This document shows, one piece after another, positions 1 through 7,276 of a stretch of 7,543 nucleotides of DNA. Under the pieces are notes generated by a model. It did no database searches, was not told where the DNA came from, and saw only the letters and a program-made list of their open reading frames with translations. The DNA is from Candidatus Gorgonimonas leptogorgiae (GTDB lineage: Bacteria; Pseudomonadota; Gammaproteobacteria; Pseudomonadales; Endozoicomonadaceae), in assembly GCA_929200515.1 (NCBI GenBank), contig CAKNAD010000143.1, positions 1 to 7,543 on the forward strand, written 5' to 3'. Made by a program: the position numbers and the translations under genes. Each line of letters begins with the position of its first letter. Position 1 is the first letter of the stretch.

Positions 1-17
1 TCCAACTGCCACGTGTA
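1..17 (-). mobile_element. Left-edge fragment of the MITE-like repeat (copy 0)
   Basis: Read on the minus strand, these 17 bases are the outer tip of the element described at 7210-7474 and match the start of the copy at 7477 exactly. With the adjoining TATA (18-21) the match is a perfect 21-bp inverted repeat of 7473-7493. The element continues off the window to the left, so only its terminal repeat is seen. TA at 18-19 is the expected target dinucleotide. Its orientation is opposite to the two right-hand copies. Confidence 0.75.
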
Positions 18-20
18 TAT

Positions 21-37
21 AGCTTCAAGTAGAAGCT
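21..37 (-). terminator. Hairpin downstream of the coiled-coil gene, weak terminator candidate
   Basis: A 6-bp stem (21-26 with 32-37) with a 5-base loop lies about 40 bases past the stop of the 78-917 gene. On the minus strand it is followed by ATATACACG, the tip of the mobile repeat, and not by a T-run. It therefore lacks the second half of an intrinsic terminator. One reading is that repeat insertion replaced the original T-tract; another is that it is only a chance stem. Confidence 0.3.
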
Positions 38-77
38 GAATCAGTTATAGCAGGTTAGCATTGTTTATAAATAATAA

Positions 78-917
78 TTATAATTTAGTATCTTCATATT
101 TAGTGTTTAATTTCAATTTATCTATGTTATCTATTTCAGTAGTTAAATAATTTAGATGCTTTGATTTATCATTAAAAACAGGGGTACTTTTATCTGTATG
201 TATTGATTCGTATTCATAGTTTGTGCTGTGTCTTTGTGTTGGTGTTTTTATATTACGGTTTAATTTTTTTATTTCTTTAGTTGTTTGTTCGATTTCATCA
301 AATAGATCTTTTTTATCGATATTATATTCTTTCAAGGCAGAGTCTAATTCTTTATAAAGTGTATATTTTTTTTGTAATGCTATTTTTTCTTGTTTGAGAT
401 TTGTATTATTATTACTAGCTTGATTTTTTATTGATTTATCTATATTTTTTAGTGTTTTATTGATATTTGGCATTAACCTTTGCATATGAGAATTATGAAA
501 TCTTAATAAATAATCAAACTTATTATTAAAATTATTTTTTAACTCTTCGCTATGAATAGCGTTATCATTAAGATTTTGTTTTAACTTGTCTAATTCACTA
601 AGTGTATTTTGCATGTTCTTGCTTAAACCATCGAATTTATTATAAAATTCAGTTAATTTATTCAAAATAATGAATTTATTTTCAATAGTAAGTTCTTTTT
701 TGGTTGTTTTTTTTAAACCTGACACAAAATTATTGTTTTTTAGCTTAACTTTAGAAAGCAATCTTTCTTTAATAGATTTACTGTTCTTATGAGATTGTTG
801 TATAGTAGGTGTTTGCTTGTTTGCTGCAACTTTTTGAACTTTAGGATTACTTTTATCAACTGGTTTATTTTGATTTGTAGGTATTAAATTAGTTATAAAA
901 TTGCTTATTTTTCTCAT
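78..917 (-). CDS. Unrecognised Lys/Asn-rich coiled-coil protein (279 aa)
   Basis: I do not recognise a family. The first 75 residues are basic, polar and probably disordered (many K, N, Q, T, S, with prolines). Residues about 77-165 and 172-225 are strongly helical with spaced Leu/Ile/Phe typical of coiled coil, broken by an Asn-rich linker near 167-174. The last 50 residues are again polar. There is no signal peptide or membrane helix, so the product looks cytosolic or exported by a dedicated system. The ATG start is supported by a purine-rich AAAGGGA site (922-928) four bases upstream. It lies 98 bp downstream of the 214-aa gene in the same direction and could be co-transcribed or use its own promoter. 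An effector or structural coiled-coil protein is possible, but this is inference from composition and context only. Confidence 0.75.
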   Translation of the reverse strand: MRKISNFITNLIPTNQNKPVDKSNPKVQKVAANKQTPTIQQSHKNSKSIKERLLSKVKLKNNNFVSGLKKTTKKELTIENKFIILNKLTEFYNKFDGLSKNMQNTLSELDKLKQNLNDNAIHSEELKNNFNNKFDYLLRFHNSHMQRLMPNINKTLKNIDKSIKNQASNNNTNLKQEKIALQKKYTLYKELDSALKEYNIDKKDLFDEIEQTTKEIKKLNRNIKTPTQRHSTNYEYESIHTDKSTPVFNDKSKHLNYLTTEIDNIDKLKLNTKYEDTKL

Positions 918-958
918 AATATCCCTTTATAAAAATTATTTGTTATTATTTTATCGGG

Positions 959-973
959 ATATCAGACTGATAT
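959..973. promoter_or_regulatory. 15-bp odd palindrome, possible operator
   Basis: ATATCAG-A-CTGATAT is a perfect 7+1+7 inverted repeat, 42-56 bases upstream of the start of the 78-917 gene and downstream of its candidate promoter. Such short dyads are typical of dimeric regulator sites or of leader RNA hairpins. The core CAG/CTG is unusually G+C-containing for this intergenic DNA. No regulator is encoded in the window. Confidence 0.3.
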
Positions 974-1002
974 TAAATTTTTATTTGAAATTGTTATAAT
1001 AA

Positions 1003-1033
1003 AATATAAAATTATCTAATAACAGCATGACAA
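1003..1033 (-). promoter_or_regulatory. Weak candidate promoter for the coiled-coil gene
   Basis: On the minus strand TTGTCA (1028-1033, five of six consensus bases) is followed after 19 bases by TATATT (1003-1008, five of six). The spacer is longer than optimal and the -35 lies inside the end of the upstream gene. AT-rich DNA gives many such matches, so this is tentative. Confidence 0.22.
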
Positions 1034-1660
1034 AAGACAGTCATCATAACTACCTATCTTTGAAATATTTCCTAATAAGCATATTAGTCTATCTCTAAAG
1101 TTTATATCCTGTGTAAAATCACGATACTGCTCGCATCTTTGCAAAAAAATTTGTTTATCTATTGGGTTTAAAGGAACGAATCCAAGTTTAAAAAGCTTAT
1201 TAAGCATTTTTTTTATTTTAGGTAGGTTTTTTTCTGTGCCGATCTTAACAATAGCATAAAACATACAGTAAAACTTTGGATGACCTTCTCCTGTTTTTTT
1301 TTGTTTAAAATCTAACCCTGCATGATCGTGTAAAAAATTGAAAAGTTTTACATTTTTAGCTTCTATAAGTATAGCAGCCATTAATTCTATAATTGCTTCT
1401 TGATTCTTAAGATCGAAAGAGTCGCTTTGTACAATAGATAACACTTTTTCTTTGTTATTTTTACGTAATGCTGCTATTAAAGCTGGTGATAAATATTCTT
1501 CCTGTTGTAATCTTGTTATCTGGTAATCAGAGATATTTTTATTTGGAGTGTTTGATATTTGTTTATTTAAGTAACTACTTTTGCTAGCAGTTTCTTGTTT
1601 GTGAAGATGTGTATTTATATCATAATTAGTAGAACTATTGATTGTATTGATATTAGACAT
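1016..1660 (-). CDS. Unrecognised helical protein, faint ankyrin-like segment, Cys-rich C-terminus (214 aa)
   Basis: No confident family. The first 50 residues are polar, Asn/Ser/Thr-rich and probably disordered. Residues about 57-120 look like two or three short amphipathic helix pairs. The stretch around 58-80 (SPALIAALRKNNKEKVLSIV) resembles the helix pair of an ankyrin repeat, but the conserved G-TPLH and G-N signatures are missing, so I do not call ankyrin. Residues 128-200 are mixed and basic. The protein ends C-L-L-S-C-C-Y, three cysteines in the last seven residues. There is no signal peptide or membrane segment. The ATG has only a poor ribosome site (AAGAAAT), but a fair promoter lies just upstream at 1681-1709. 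The downstream neighbour is the coiled-coil gene, in the same orientation. Disordered N-terminus, helical repeats and orphan status resemble secreted effectors of intracellular bacteria; this remains inference. Confidence 0.7.
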   Translation of the reverse strand: MSNINTINSSTNYDINTHLHKQETASKSSYLNKQISNTPNKNISDYQITRLQQEEYLSPALIAALRKNNKEKVLSIVQSDSFDLKNQEAIIELMAAILIEAKNVKLFNFLHDHAGLDFKQKKTGEGHPKFYCMFYAIVKIGTEKNLPKIKKMLNKLFKLGFVPLNPIDKQIFLQRCEQYRDFTQDINFRDRLICLLGNISKIGSYDDCLLSCCY

Positions 1661-1680
1661 AAAATAATTTCTTATAACTT

Positions 1681-1709
1681 AATATATTGCGATAAATAAT
1701 TTATGAAAA
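1681..1709 (-). promoter_or_regulatory. Candidate sigma-70 promoter for the 214-aa gene
   Basis: On the minus strand TTTTCA (1704-1709, four of six) and TATATT (1681-1686, five of six) are separated by exactly 17 bases. Transcription would begin about 10-15 bases before the ATG at 1660, giving a very short leader. The rest of the 1661-1923 gap holds weak inverted repeats (1752-1759 with 1811-1818; 1824-1832 with 1916-1924) and no gene that I can support. Confidence 0.35.
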
Positions 1710-1923
1710 CAATGATTTGCTTTTTTATAAATAGCAAAAAATACATTTAACACTGTTTAAATTTGTTATTTCTTAAATTGATAAAGCTTAACATTAATAC
1801 AAACTAAAAGTAAACAGTTGTATATCCTAATAGGTTAAATCTATGAATTAGAGGCATTGCTATAGTATGTGTTTACTTATTTACATTAATTAAATCACTA
1901 TTTTTTTGTGTGGCATATTAGGA

Positions 1924-3165
1924 TTATAACTCACCGCCGATTTGTATAAAAATCACATCATTATTAGAAGACAAATTTTTTATTATTTCTGTTATAAATT
2001 GTTTTTTAGGTGTTGAATATACTATATTTAGTAAGGGTATAAATACAAAATAATTTCTACAAACTGAAAAATCATCTATATATAAAACAAAAAACACTTC
2101 ACAAATGCTAGTATAAAACCCTTGTTTTAAATTTGATAACTGATCTTCAATAGGATATAAAATATTTTCTTTGGTTGTATCTTGTATATCTATTGTACTA
2201 TTTAAGGTTAAATTAGATTCTTCTGATAACGTAATATCTGTTTGATTTTGACTAATCATGATGTTTAACTCTAGTATTAATAAAGTATTTTCTATAATTT
2301 GTTTATTAATATCACAAGCATTTGTGTCAATATTTTTTTGAAATACCATGCTCATCCAAGTGTTTGCAATTGCTAATAATGTAACTTTAAAAAAATAAGG
2401 TGTTTCTTCTCTAGTAATATTTAGTGTCTTATATAGATTATCAAATATAAAATAAAATTTATCTATATCGATAAATGGAGTAACGCTATAGTCATTTTTA
2501 TGATTAAGATTATCTAAAAAAAAATCTTTTTCTAACAAGTTAAAACAATTAGCTTCACTAATGATTTTTTTTCTTCTAATAAGATGATGCAATGGCTTAC
2601 TGCTTATTGTGTAACTAATAAATTGATAAGAAGATCTTAGCAATAATGAGGCACAACTATAACTAGATATATCTAATAGCGTATCAATGATTGTTATGTC
2701 TCCCCAATTACTTAATATATTACATATAAATGCACAAATAGAACTATAGAGTATGGTGTTTTTCCAGCTAGGAAGTATCGAAGATGTGTTTAACAGATAA
2801 TCAATATTTTCCCAGACATTTTCTAATTTTCTATTTGCTATAAGTAAATATTCCCATCTTGATTTATTTGTATAAAAACCATGTTTTTCTGCTAATTCTT
2901 GATCTTGCTTATTGTTAGTATTTACAGCAACAATTTGATTGCAATGCATTTTTAACAGTGTTTTTCTTTGGTTTACACTAGTATAATTATTTACTAAATG
3001 CATTATATTTTCATCTACTAAATAGCTACTTTTTCCTTGTAGGGTTGCTTTTAAGATGCTATATCCACAAAAATAGATGTTATTCTCTAGTGAAAATATA
3101 TTTATACCACAAGACGGAGAGCAGGATGACTGTTTTTCTGTGTTATTTAAGTTGTGTAAATTCAT
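1924..3165 (-). CDS. Unrecognised Cys-containing protein with a central hydrophobic region (413 aa)
   Basis: I do not recognise this protein. It is rich in Asn, Ser, Ile and Leu and carries 11 cysteines, including a C-x3-C pair at 15/19 and another at 144/148. A moderately hydrophobic stretch at about 136-182 (with SSICAFICNIL) could be a membrane-associating or buried helical hairpin but is interrupted by Asp, Asn and Arg. Residues 255-305 are helical. An acidic, Thr/Ser-rich linker at about 306-335 precedes a hydrophobic C-terminal segment (350-383) and a short tail ending GGEL. There is no N-terminal signal peptide. The ATG at 3163-3165 has no clear Shine-Dalgarno sequence, so the start is less certain, though no longer in-frame start is obvious. 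It lies between the transposase remnant and two other orphan genes in the same direction, suggesting accessory DNA. Function unknown; effector-like by context only. Confidence 0.72.
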   Translation of the reverse strand: MNLHNLNNTEKQSSCSPSCGINIFSLENNIYFCGYSILKATLQGKSSYLVDENIMHLVNNYTSVNQRKTLLKMHCNQIVAVNTNNKQDQELAEKHGFYTNKSRWEYLLIANRKLENVWENIDYLLNTSSILPSWKNTILYSSICAFICNILSNWGDITIIDTLLDISSYSCASLLLRSSYQFISYTISSKPLHHLIRRKKIISEANCFNLLEKDFFLDNLNHKNDYSVTPFIDIDKFYFIFDNLYKTLNITREETPYFFKVTLLAIANTWMSMVFQKNIDTNACDINKQIIENTLLILELNIMISQNQTDITLSEESNLTLNSTIDIQDTTKENILYPIEDQLSNLKQGFYTSICEVFFVLYIDDFSVCRNYFVFIPLLNIVYSTPKKQFITEIIKNLSSNNDVIFIQIGGEL

Positions 3166-3342
3166 TATTTAGTTCATTAATGCTTTAAAACATTAAAAAT
3201 TAAACCTTAAGGTATGGTTTTATATTTTACTCTGTGTAAATTAATAATTTATTTATCCCTTAGATCAAACAAGTAGCTAAAAGTTCTATTGTGAAATAAC
3301 TAAATTAAGCTACAGAACTCTTTTTTATTAGATATTTTCTTT

Positions 3343-3606
3343 CTATTCTCTTATAACTATTCCTAAGTAATTAGGCACTTTTTTATAGCTTGATTTCCCA
3401 TTTTCATTTGTTTTGCATGAAAATATCTTGCTGATTTTACTGCTAATCTCGGTCTGATTATAAGTCTGTGTTAATTCAACTCCTGCTTTTTTTGCTAAAT
3501 CAACTAATTTAATGCTGATTTTTTCTAACAATTTTGCATCTGTTGGGTAAGTTACATTATTTTCTGTAACTGTAGTATCAATTATCACAGATTCACATGA
3601 AGGTTT
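3343..3606 (-). pseudogene. Remnant of an IS5-like transposase
   Basis: The readable piece contains I-I-D-T-T-V-T-E-N-N-V-T-Y-P-T-D-A-K-L, which closely resembles the region of IS5-family transposases with the first catalytic Asp (IVDTTVQEKNITYPTDAKL type). It ends K-V-P-N-Y-L-G-I-V-I-R-E, like the later LRTYLGRVIRD segment. Only about 88 residues remain of a protein usually over 300 long. The frame is open on the 5' side to a stop at 3607-3609 with no credible start; the GTG at 3586-3588 encodes an internal Val of the motif. On the 3' side the frame hits TAG and then several more stops. The N-terminal domain and the later catalytic residues are gone, so it cannot transpose. It sits between prc and the orphan cluster, marking an old insertion or rearrangement point. 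Confidence 0.7.
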
Positions 3607-3650
3607 TTAATTATTTCCTCTTTAATTCCTATTTTAATAAAAAGTTCTAA

Positions 3651-5756
3651 CTAGCCTTTTTCAACGCTTTTAATTAATAAGGCATAATCTAGTAATATTT
3701 GACTAGCTTCTTGCAAATATTCATCTTTTTTATCTTTATTACTATTATTTTTTTTATCTAATTCTTTTATATCTTTTAGCAAAGGTTCATTTCTTGCCTT
3801 GCATAGTTCATTCTCTATTTTTAGCCTAGCATTTTCTAACTCTTTGATATTTTTTTTTCTTGTTATTTTATTTAACGATAATTCTTTAATATCATGATAC
3901 TTTTTAGTATATTCATTAATACTTTTAGCATAAACAAAGTATGGATCTTGTTTAGCTCTCATACCATGCTTTTGTTGTAAACTTGCTAAATTAGTTTGTA
4001 CACTATTTCTATTAATAAATACTACTGATGATATTTCATCCCAAGGCATGGCGTTTGGTATAGTATTTTCACCTATTTCCGTTTCATTAATAAATGATGG
4101 GAAAATAATATCTGGCATAACACCCTTATTTTGTGTGCTTTTTCCGGTTATTCGATAAAATTTAGCTGATGTGTATTTTATCTGACCTTTAGTTAATGAC
4201 TGTATAGCTTGGACAGTACCCTTACCAAAAGTTTGACTACCAACTATTACCGCTCTACCATAATCCTGCATAGCTCCTGCAAAAATTTCAGATGCGGATG
4301 CACTAGCACGATCTACCATAACTAGTAATGGACCATCATATACTATAATAGATTCCGTATCACCATAAACTTCTACTTTCATATTTTGTTTGGCATCAAT
4401 ATAACGTACTTGTACACTTGGTTCTCTACCGACAAATAACCCAACTAATTCATTTACCTCTTGTAATGCTCCGCCACTATTTTTACGTAAATCAATAATT
4501 AAACCATCAATACCATTTTTGGTTAATTTAGCTATTAATTTTTTTACATCCCTGGTAGTGCTTTTATAATTCTTATTGCCAGATAAAGCCTGTTTAAAAT
4601 CCATATAAAAAGTTGGGATAGCAATAACGCCCACATTGTATTTTTTCTTAGTATCTGCTTGTGTTATTTCTATAACTTCACTGCGTGCTTCCTGATCTTC
4701 TAACTTAACAGTATCTCTTATAATTGTATAAATTTTACTACTGCCATTTTTGCTATCCGATGGTATTACTTCTAATCTGACAGCTGTATTTTTTTTACCA
4801 CGTATTTTTTTTACTGCATCGTCTAAACGCACAGAAATAATATCTTCTAAAGAACCTTTTTTACCTTGACCAACTGCTACTATTCTATCTCCTGGTTTTA
4901 ATTGCCCAGCTTTTTCTGCTGGACCACCAGCTACTATGCTAGCTACTTTTACATAATCATCTTCTATTGTAAGTGCCGCTCCTATGCCTTCAAGCGATAA
5001 ACTCATATTGATATTAAAGTTTTCTGCATCTTGTGGAGAAAAATATTGAGTATGAGGGTCATATAATGTAGTAAACGTATTTACAAAATTAAAAAATACA
5101 TCTTCCGATTTATTAAGAGCCATACGTTTTAACATATTGCTATATCTATAATTTAATTTTTTTACTATTTTAGCATTACTAGTATTATTAAGCTGTGAAG
5201 ATAATACATTATTGTGGAATTCATCGAGCCATCTTTGTTCTTGTTCTTGCTTAGTTGCAAACCAATTTTCATCTTTACGATCAATGAGTAATTTTTTATC
5301 GGTATCAAACTGTATATCATCTAGATTATGCTTCAATTGCTCTTGCATAAAATTAATGTGCTGTTTCAAACGTTGTGTATACCGATTAAATATCAAAAAA
5401 GATGGTTCTAAATTGCCTTCTACTAAAGAATTAAGAAAGGTATCCTTATATTTTGTAAATTCATCTATATCATCTTGAATAAAAAATATTTTATTTCCAT
5501 CTAACCTCTTAAGGTAGCTATCGAATAGCTTCTCTGAATTTATTTTAGATTTATCAAACTTAAGGTAATGATTTGCTAGTAAATACTCATATATCTCTTT
5601 ACCTAGTTTTTTTTGATATTCAAGTGATGTCAAATCCTTAATAACAGGTATCTTTTTAGGACGTACTTTAGCGTTTAATAAATGATATGAAAATATTACC
5701 ACTATCAAAGATACAATTGCGATGAAAAGTAACTTTTTAATTAATCTGTTTTGCAT
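3651..5756 (-). CDS. prc: Tail-specific (carboxy-terminal processing) protease Prc
   Basis: This periplasmic serine protease of family S41 degrades or trims proteins by their C-termini; in E. coli it processes FtsI and controls the cell-wall hydrolase MepS with NlpI. The 701 residues compare with 682 in E. coli. An N-terminal hydrophobic segment (about 8-27) precedes a possible cleavage after LNA (29). The TSP N-terminal domain spans about 40-235, with YLKRLDGNKIFF near 81-92. The PDZ domain lies at about 250-335, with GPAEKAGQLKPGDRI. The S41 core covers about 370-555, and the C-terminal extension (DUF3340 type) runs to the end. The Ser-Lys dyad is present as S487 (in SASASEIF) and K512 (in TFGKGTVQ), with D498 in QDYGRA, at the same spacing as E. 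coli S452/D463/K477. A strong AGGAG (5766-5770) nine bases before the ATG fixes the start. It lies 189 bp downstream of potF in the same direction, with a candidate promoter in the gap. It appears intact and active. Confidence 0.96.
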   Translation of the reverse strand: MQNRLIKKLLFIAIVSLIVVIFSYHLLNAKVRPKKIPVIKDLTSLEYQKKLGKEIYEYLLANHYLKFDKSKINSEKLFDSYLKRLDGNKIFFIQDDIDEFTKYKDTFLNSLVEGNLEPSFLIFNRYTQRLKQHINFMQEQLKHNLDDIQFDTDKKLLIDRKDENWFATKQEQEQRWLDEFHNNVLSSQLNNTSNAKIVKKLNYRYSNMLKRMALNKSEDVFFNFVNTFTTLYDPHTQYFSPQDAENFNINMSLSLEGIGAALTIEDDYVKVASIVAGGPAEKAGQLKPGDRIVAVGQGKKGSLEDIISVRLDDAVKKIRGKKNTAVRLEVIPSDSKNGSSKIYTIIRDTVKLEDQEARSEVIEITQADTKKKYNVGVIAIPTFYMDFKQALSGNKNYKSTTRDVKKLIAKLTKNGIDGLIIDLRKNSGGALQEVNELVGLFVGREPSVQVRYIDAKQNMKVEVYGDTESIIVYDGPLLVMVDRASASASEIFAGAMQDYGRAVIVGSQTFGKGTVQAIQSLTKGQIKYTSAKFYRITGKSTQNKGVMPDIIFPSFINETEIGENTIPNAMPWDEISSVVFINRNSVQTNLASLQQKHGMRAKQDPYFVYAKSINEYTKKYHDIKELSLNKITRKKNIKELENARLKIENELCKARNEPLLKDIKELDKKNNSNKDKKDEYLQEASQILLDYALLIKSVEKG

Positions 5757-5868
5757 TAACCAGAACTCCTGCCTAGCTGCACTTTTACCATTAATGACTT
5801 TTTTAAAACATAGAAAATTTTTACTACGTTCTATTAAACTACTCTTATTTTCTTACTTATAAATACTA

Positions 5869-5898
5869 ATTATACACAACAAATTATGATCTTCTAAA
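5869..5898 (-). promoter_or_regulatory. Candidate sigma-70 promoter for prc
   Basis: On the minus strand a perfect TATAAT (5869-5874) is preceded after 18 bases by TTTAGA (5893-5898, four of six consensus bases). It would give a leader of roughly 105 bases before prc. The -35 lies within a 14-bp palindrome (5894-5907), which could be an operator. Reading through from potF is also possible, since no convincing terminator is seen after potF. Confidence 0.42.
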
Positions 5899-5907
5899 TT
5901 AATTTAG
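5894..5907. repeat. 14-bp perfect palindrome over the prc -35 region
   Basis: CTAAATTAATTTAG is perfectly self-complementary and overlaps the proposed -35 box of prc. Its position suits repression by a dimeric protein, but the sequence is almost pure A/T and such palindromes arise easily by chance here. Confidence 0.3.
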
Positions 5908-5945
5908 TTAATTAAGGGCAGATAATCTTAATATTACAACTATTT

Positions 5946-7076
5946 TTAATTATTCTTTGCTTTTAACCTTACCCATCTGCGGTTAATTAATCGTATTATC
6001 GTTTTATCTGGAATATTTGCCACAAAAAGTCGCTTTAAAGTATCATCAGAAATAAAAATATCTTCATTATTAGCAAACTCTTTATTTAAATATTTTAAAG
6101 AACTGTTATTAGCATGAGCAAATTTAGTTTCACTGCTGATATCAGCCATTACTTTAGGATCTAACAAGTAATTGATTAAACAATATGCTTTATCTTGATT
6201 TTTAGATTTTTTAGGGATAGCAAGCATATCTACCCACATCAAGGCTCCTTCTCTAGGTATAGAGTATAATATATTACTGCTGTTTGCTGATCTTATTTTA
6301 GAAATTTGGATATCACCAGACCATCCAATAGCAAGACAGATATCACCATTAGCTAGTTCATTAACTAATCGGGTAGAATTAAAATATGTTATATAAGGGC
6401 GTATAGTTTCTAGTTTATCAAATGCTACTTCATAATCAGCTAATTTAGGGTTTGTAACTCCCATATAAGCTAATAAAGAACCAATAATTTCGTTAGGATC
6501 ATCAATAAAAGCCACACCATATTTAGCAAGCTTTTTTATATTAGCTAATTCAAAAACTAATGCCCAGCTATTTGTAGGGGCTTCTGCACCTAAAGCTTGT
6601 TCTATTAATTGCTTATTATAGCCTATACCTGTTGTACCCCACAAATATGGTATGCCATAATCCAAACTATTACCATGCATACTTGCATTTATTTTTTCAA
6701 CAATACGCTGATCTACATATTTTATATTAGATAACTTACTAGGATCTAACTTGAGAAACATTCCTATTTTACAAAGCATTATAAAGAAATTTTGTGATGG
6801 CGTTACTAGATCTGCTCCACTTTGACCTGATAATAACTTTGCCTCTAACACTTCATTGCTATCAACAACACTATATAAAGTTTTGATATTATACTGTTTT
6901 TCAAAATTTACTAATGTGTTCTTTCCAGTAAAATCTACCCAGTTAATCCAACTTATTTTAGATGTGTCATCAGAGTTAGTAGAGTATTTAACATTTGCAG
7001 AGCATTCTTGTACTTTAACAACAGCACTGAACGAAAAAAGTATAATAAAAAATATATAATTTTTTATTTTGTACAT
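5946..7076 (-). CDS. potF: Putrescine-binding periplasmic protein, PotF-like
   Basis: This is the solute-binding subunit of a polyamine ABC importer; it captures putrescine (possibly spermidine) in the periplasm and hands it to the membrane PotH/PotI pair. The 376 residues fit the family. A Sec signal peptide covers about 1-27 (basic start, hydrophobic core 8-20). Similarity to E. coli PotF runs throughout: NWVDFTGKNTLVNFEKQY (45-62), DSNEVLEAKLLSG (72-84), PYLWGTTGIGYN (143-154), LANGDICLAIGWSGD (241-255) and INYLLDP (301-307). Polyamine-contacting residues of E. coli PotF appear conserved: W46, D48, S94, E196, W252, D255 and D283. Neighbouring pocket positions differ (V47 for Ser, F49 for Tyr, V282 for Phe), so ligand preference may be altered. 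The start has a modest TAGG site (7085-7088). The PotG/H/I components are not in the window, so the gene is either detached from its operon or the operon lies elsewhere. prc follows in the same direction. Confidence 0.87.
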   Translation of the reverse strand: MYKIKNYIFFIILFSFSAVVKVQECSANVKYSTNSDDTSKISWINWVDFTGKNTLVNFEKQYNIKTLYSVVDSNEVLEAKLLSGQSGADLVTPSQNFFIMLCKIGMFLKLDPSKLSNIKYVDQRIVEKINASMHGNSLDYGIPYLWGTTGIGYNKQLIEQALGAEAPTNSWALVFELANIKKLAKYGVAFIDDPNEIIGSLLAYMGVTNPKLADYEVAFDKLETIRPYITYFNSTRLVNELANGDICLAIGWSGDIQISKIRSANSSNILYSIPREGALMWVDMLAIPKKSKNQDKAYCLINYLLDPKVMADISSETKFAHANNSSLKYLNKEFANNEDIFISDDTLKRLFVANIPDKTIIRLINRRWVRLKAKNN

Positions 7077-7157
7077 AATTATTGCCTAAATATTGTAATA
7101 AAAGTTATGTGCGTACATTTAAGTTAGAAGTATTTTGTTTATAAATTAAGAAAAGTA

Positions 7158-7182
7158 ATATGCCTTCAATTAGAAGGCATAT
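7158..7182 (-). terminator. Strong hairpin upstream of potF, possible terminator
   Basis: A perfect 10-bp stem (7158-7167 with 7173-7182) with a five-base loop contains a GCCTTC/GAAGGC core. On the minus strand it is followed by TACTTTTCTTAATTT, a moderate T-rich tail. It would end transcription arriving from the right, before potF. No minus-strand gene remains between it and the mobile repeat at 7210, so the gene it served may lie beyond the repeats. Alternatively it forms part of the potF leader. Confidence 0.5.
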
Positions 7183-7207
7183 GAAAAAATAAAAACAATG
7201 TAAGCTG

Positions 7208-7276
7208 TATACACGTAGCAGTTGGAAATGCGGGTTTTCAGCAAGTGATTATAAGTTTTTAACCAAGGCAGTGTTT
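7208..7276 (+). repeat. 69-bp direct repeat, first copy (second at 7475-7543)
   Basis: Bases 7208-7276 recur at 7475-7543 with an exact 267-base offset and only two differences (A7217/G7484 and A7262/G7529). The second copy is stopped by the end of the window, so the real match is probably longer. This is two adjacent copies of the mobile element sharing a TA. Confidence 0.95.

Noticed and set aside
1016..1660. Ankyrin-repeat protein
   Set aside because: One segment looks similar in helix pattern, but the conserved ankyrin signature residues are absent.
1824..1924. 9-bp inverted repeat ATCCTAATA / TATTAGGAT enclosing about 100 bp
   Set aside because: No further similarity extends beyond the nine bases, there is no recognisable interior and no second copy; likely chance.
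3201..3220. Terminator-like stem AAACC...GGTTT after the transposase remnant
   Set aside because: Only five pairs with a long loop and a mixed A/T tail; too weak to call.
3279..3649. 10-bp direct repeat AAAAGTTCTA at 3279-3288 and 3640-3649 around the transposase remnant
   Set aside because: IS5-type elements make target duplications of about 3-4 bp, so 10 bp is too long; in DNA this AT-rich a chance match is plausible.
5212..5478. Plus-strand 88-codon open frame inside prc
   Set aside because: It is antisense to a fully conserved part of prc, has no family resemblance and no ribosome site; a shadow of the real gene.
6856..7059. Plus-strand 67-codon open frame inside potF
   Set aside because: It lies antisense to the PotF signal peptide and first strand region, with no independent support.
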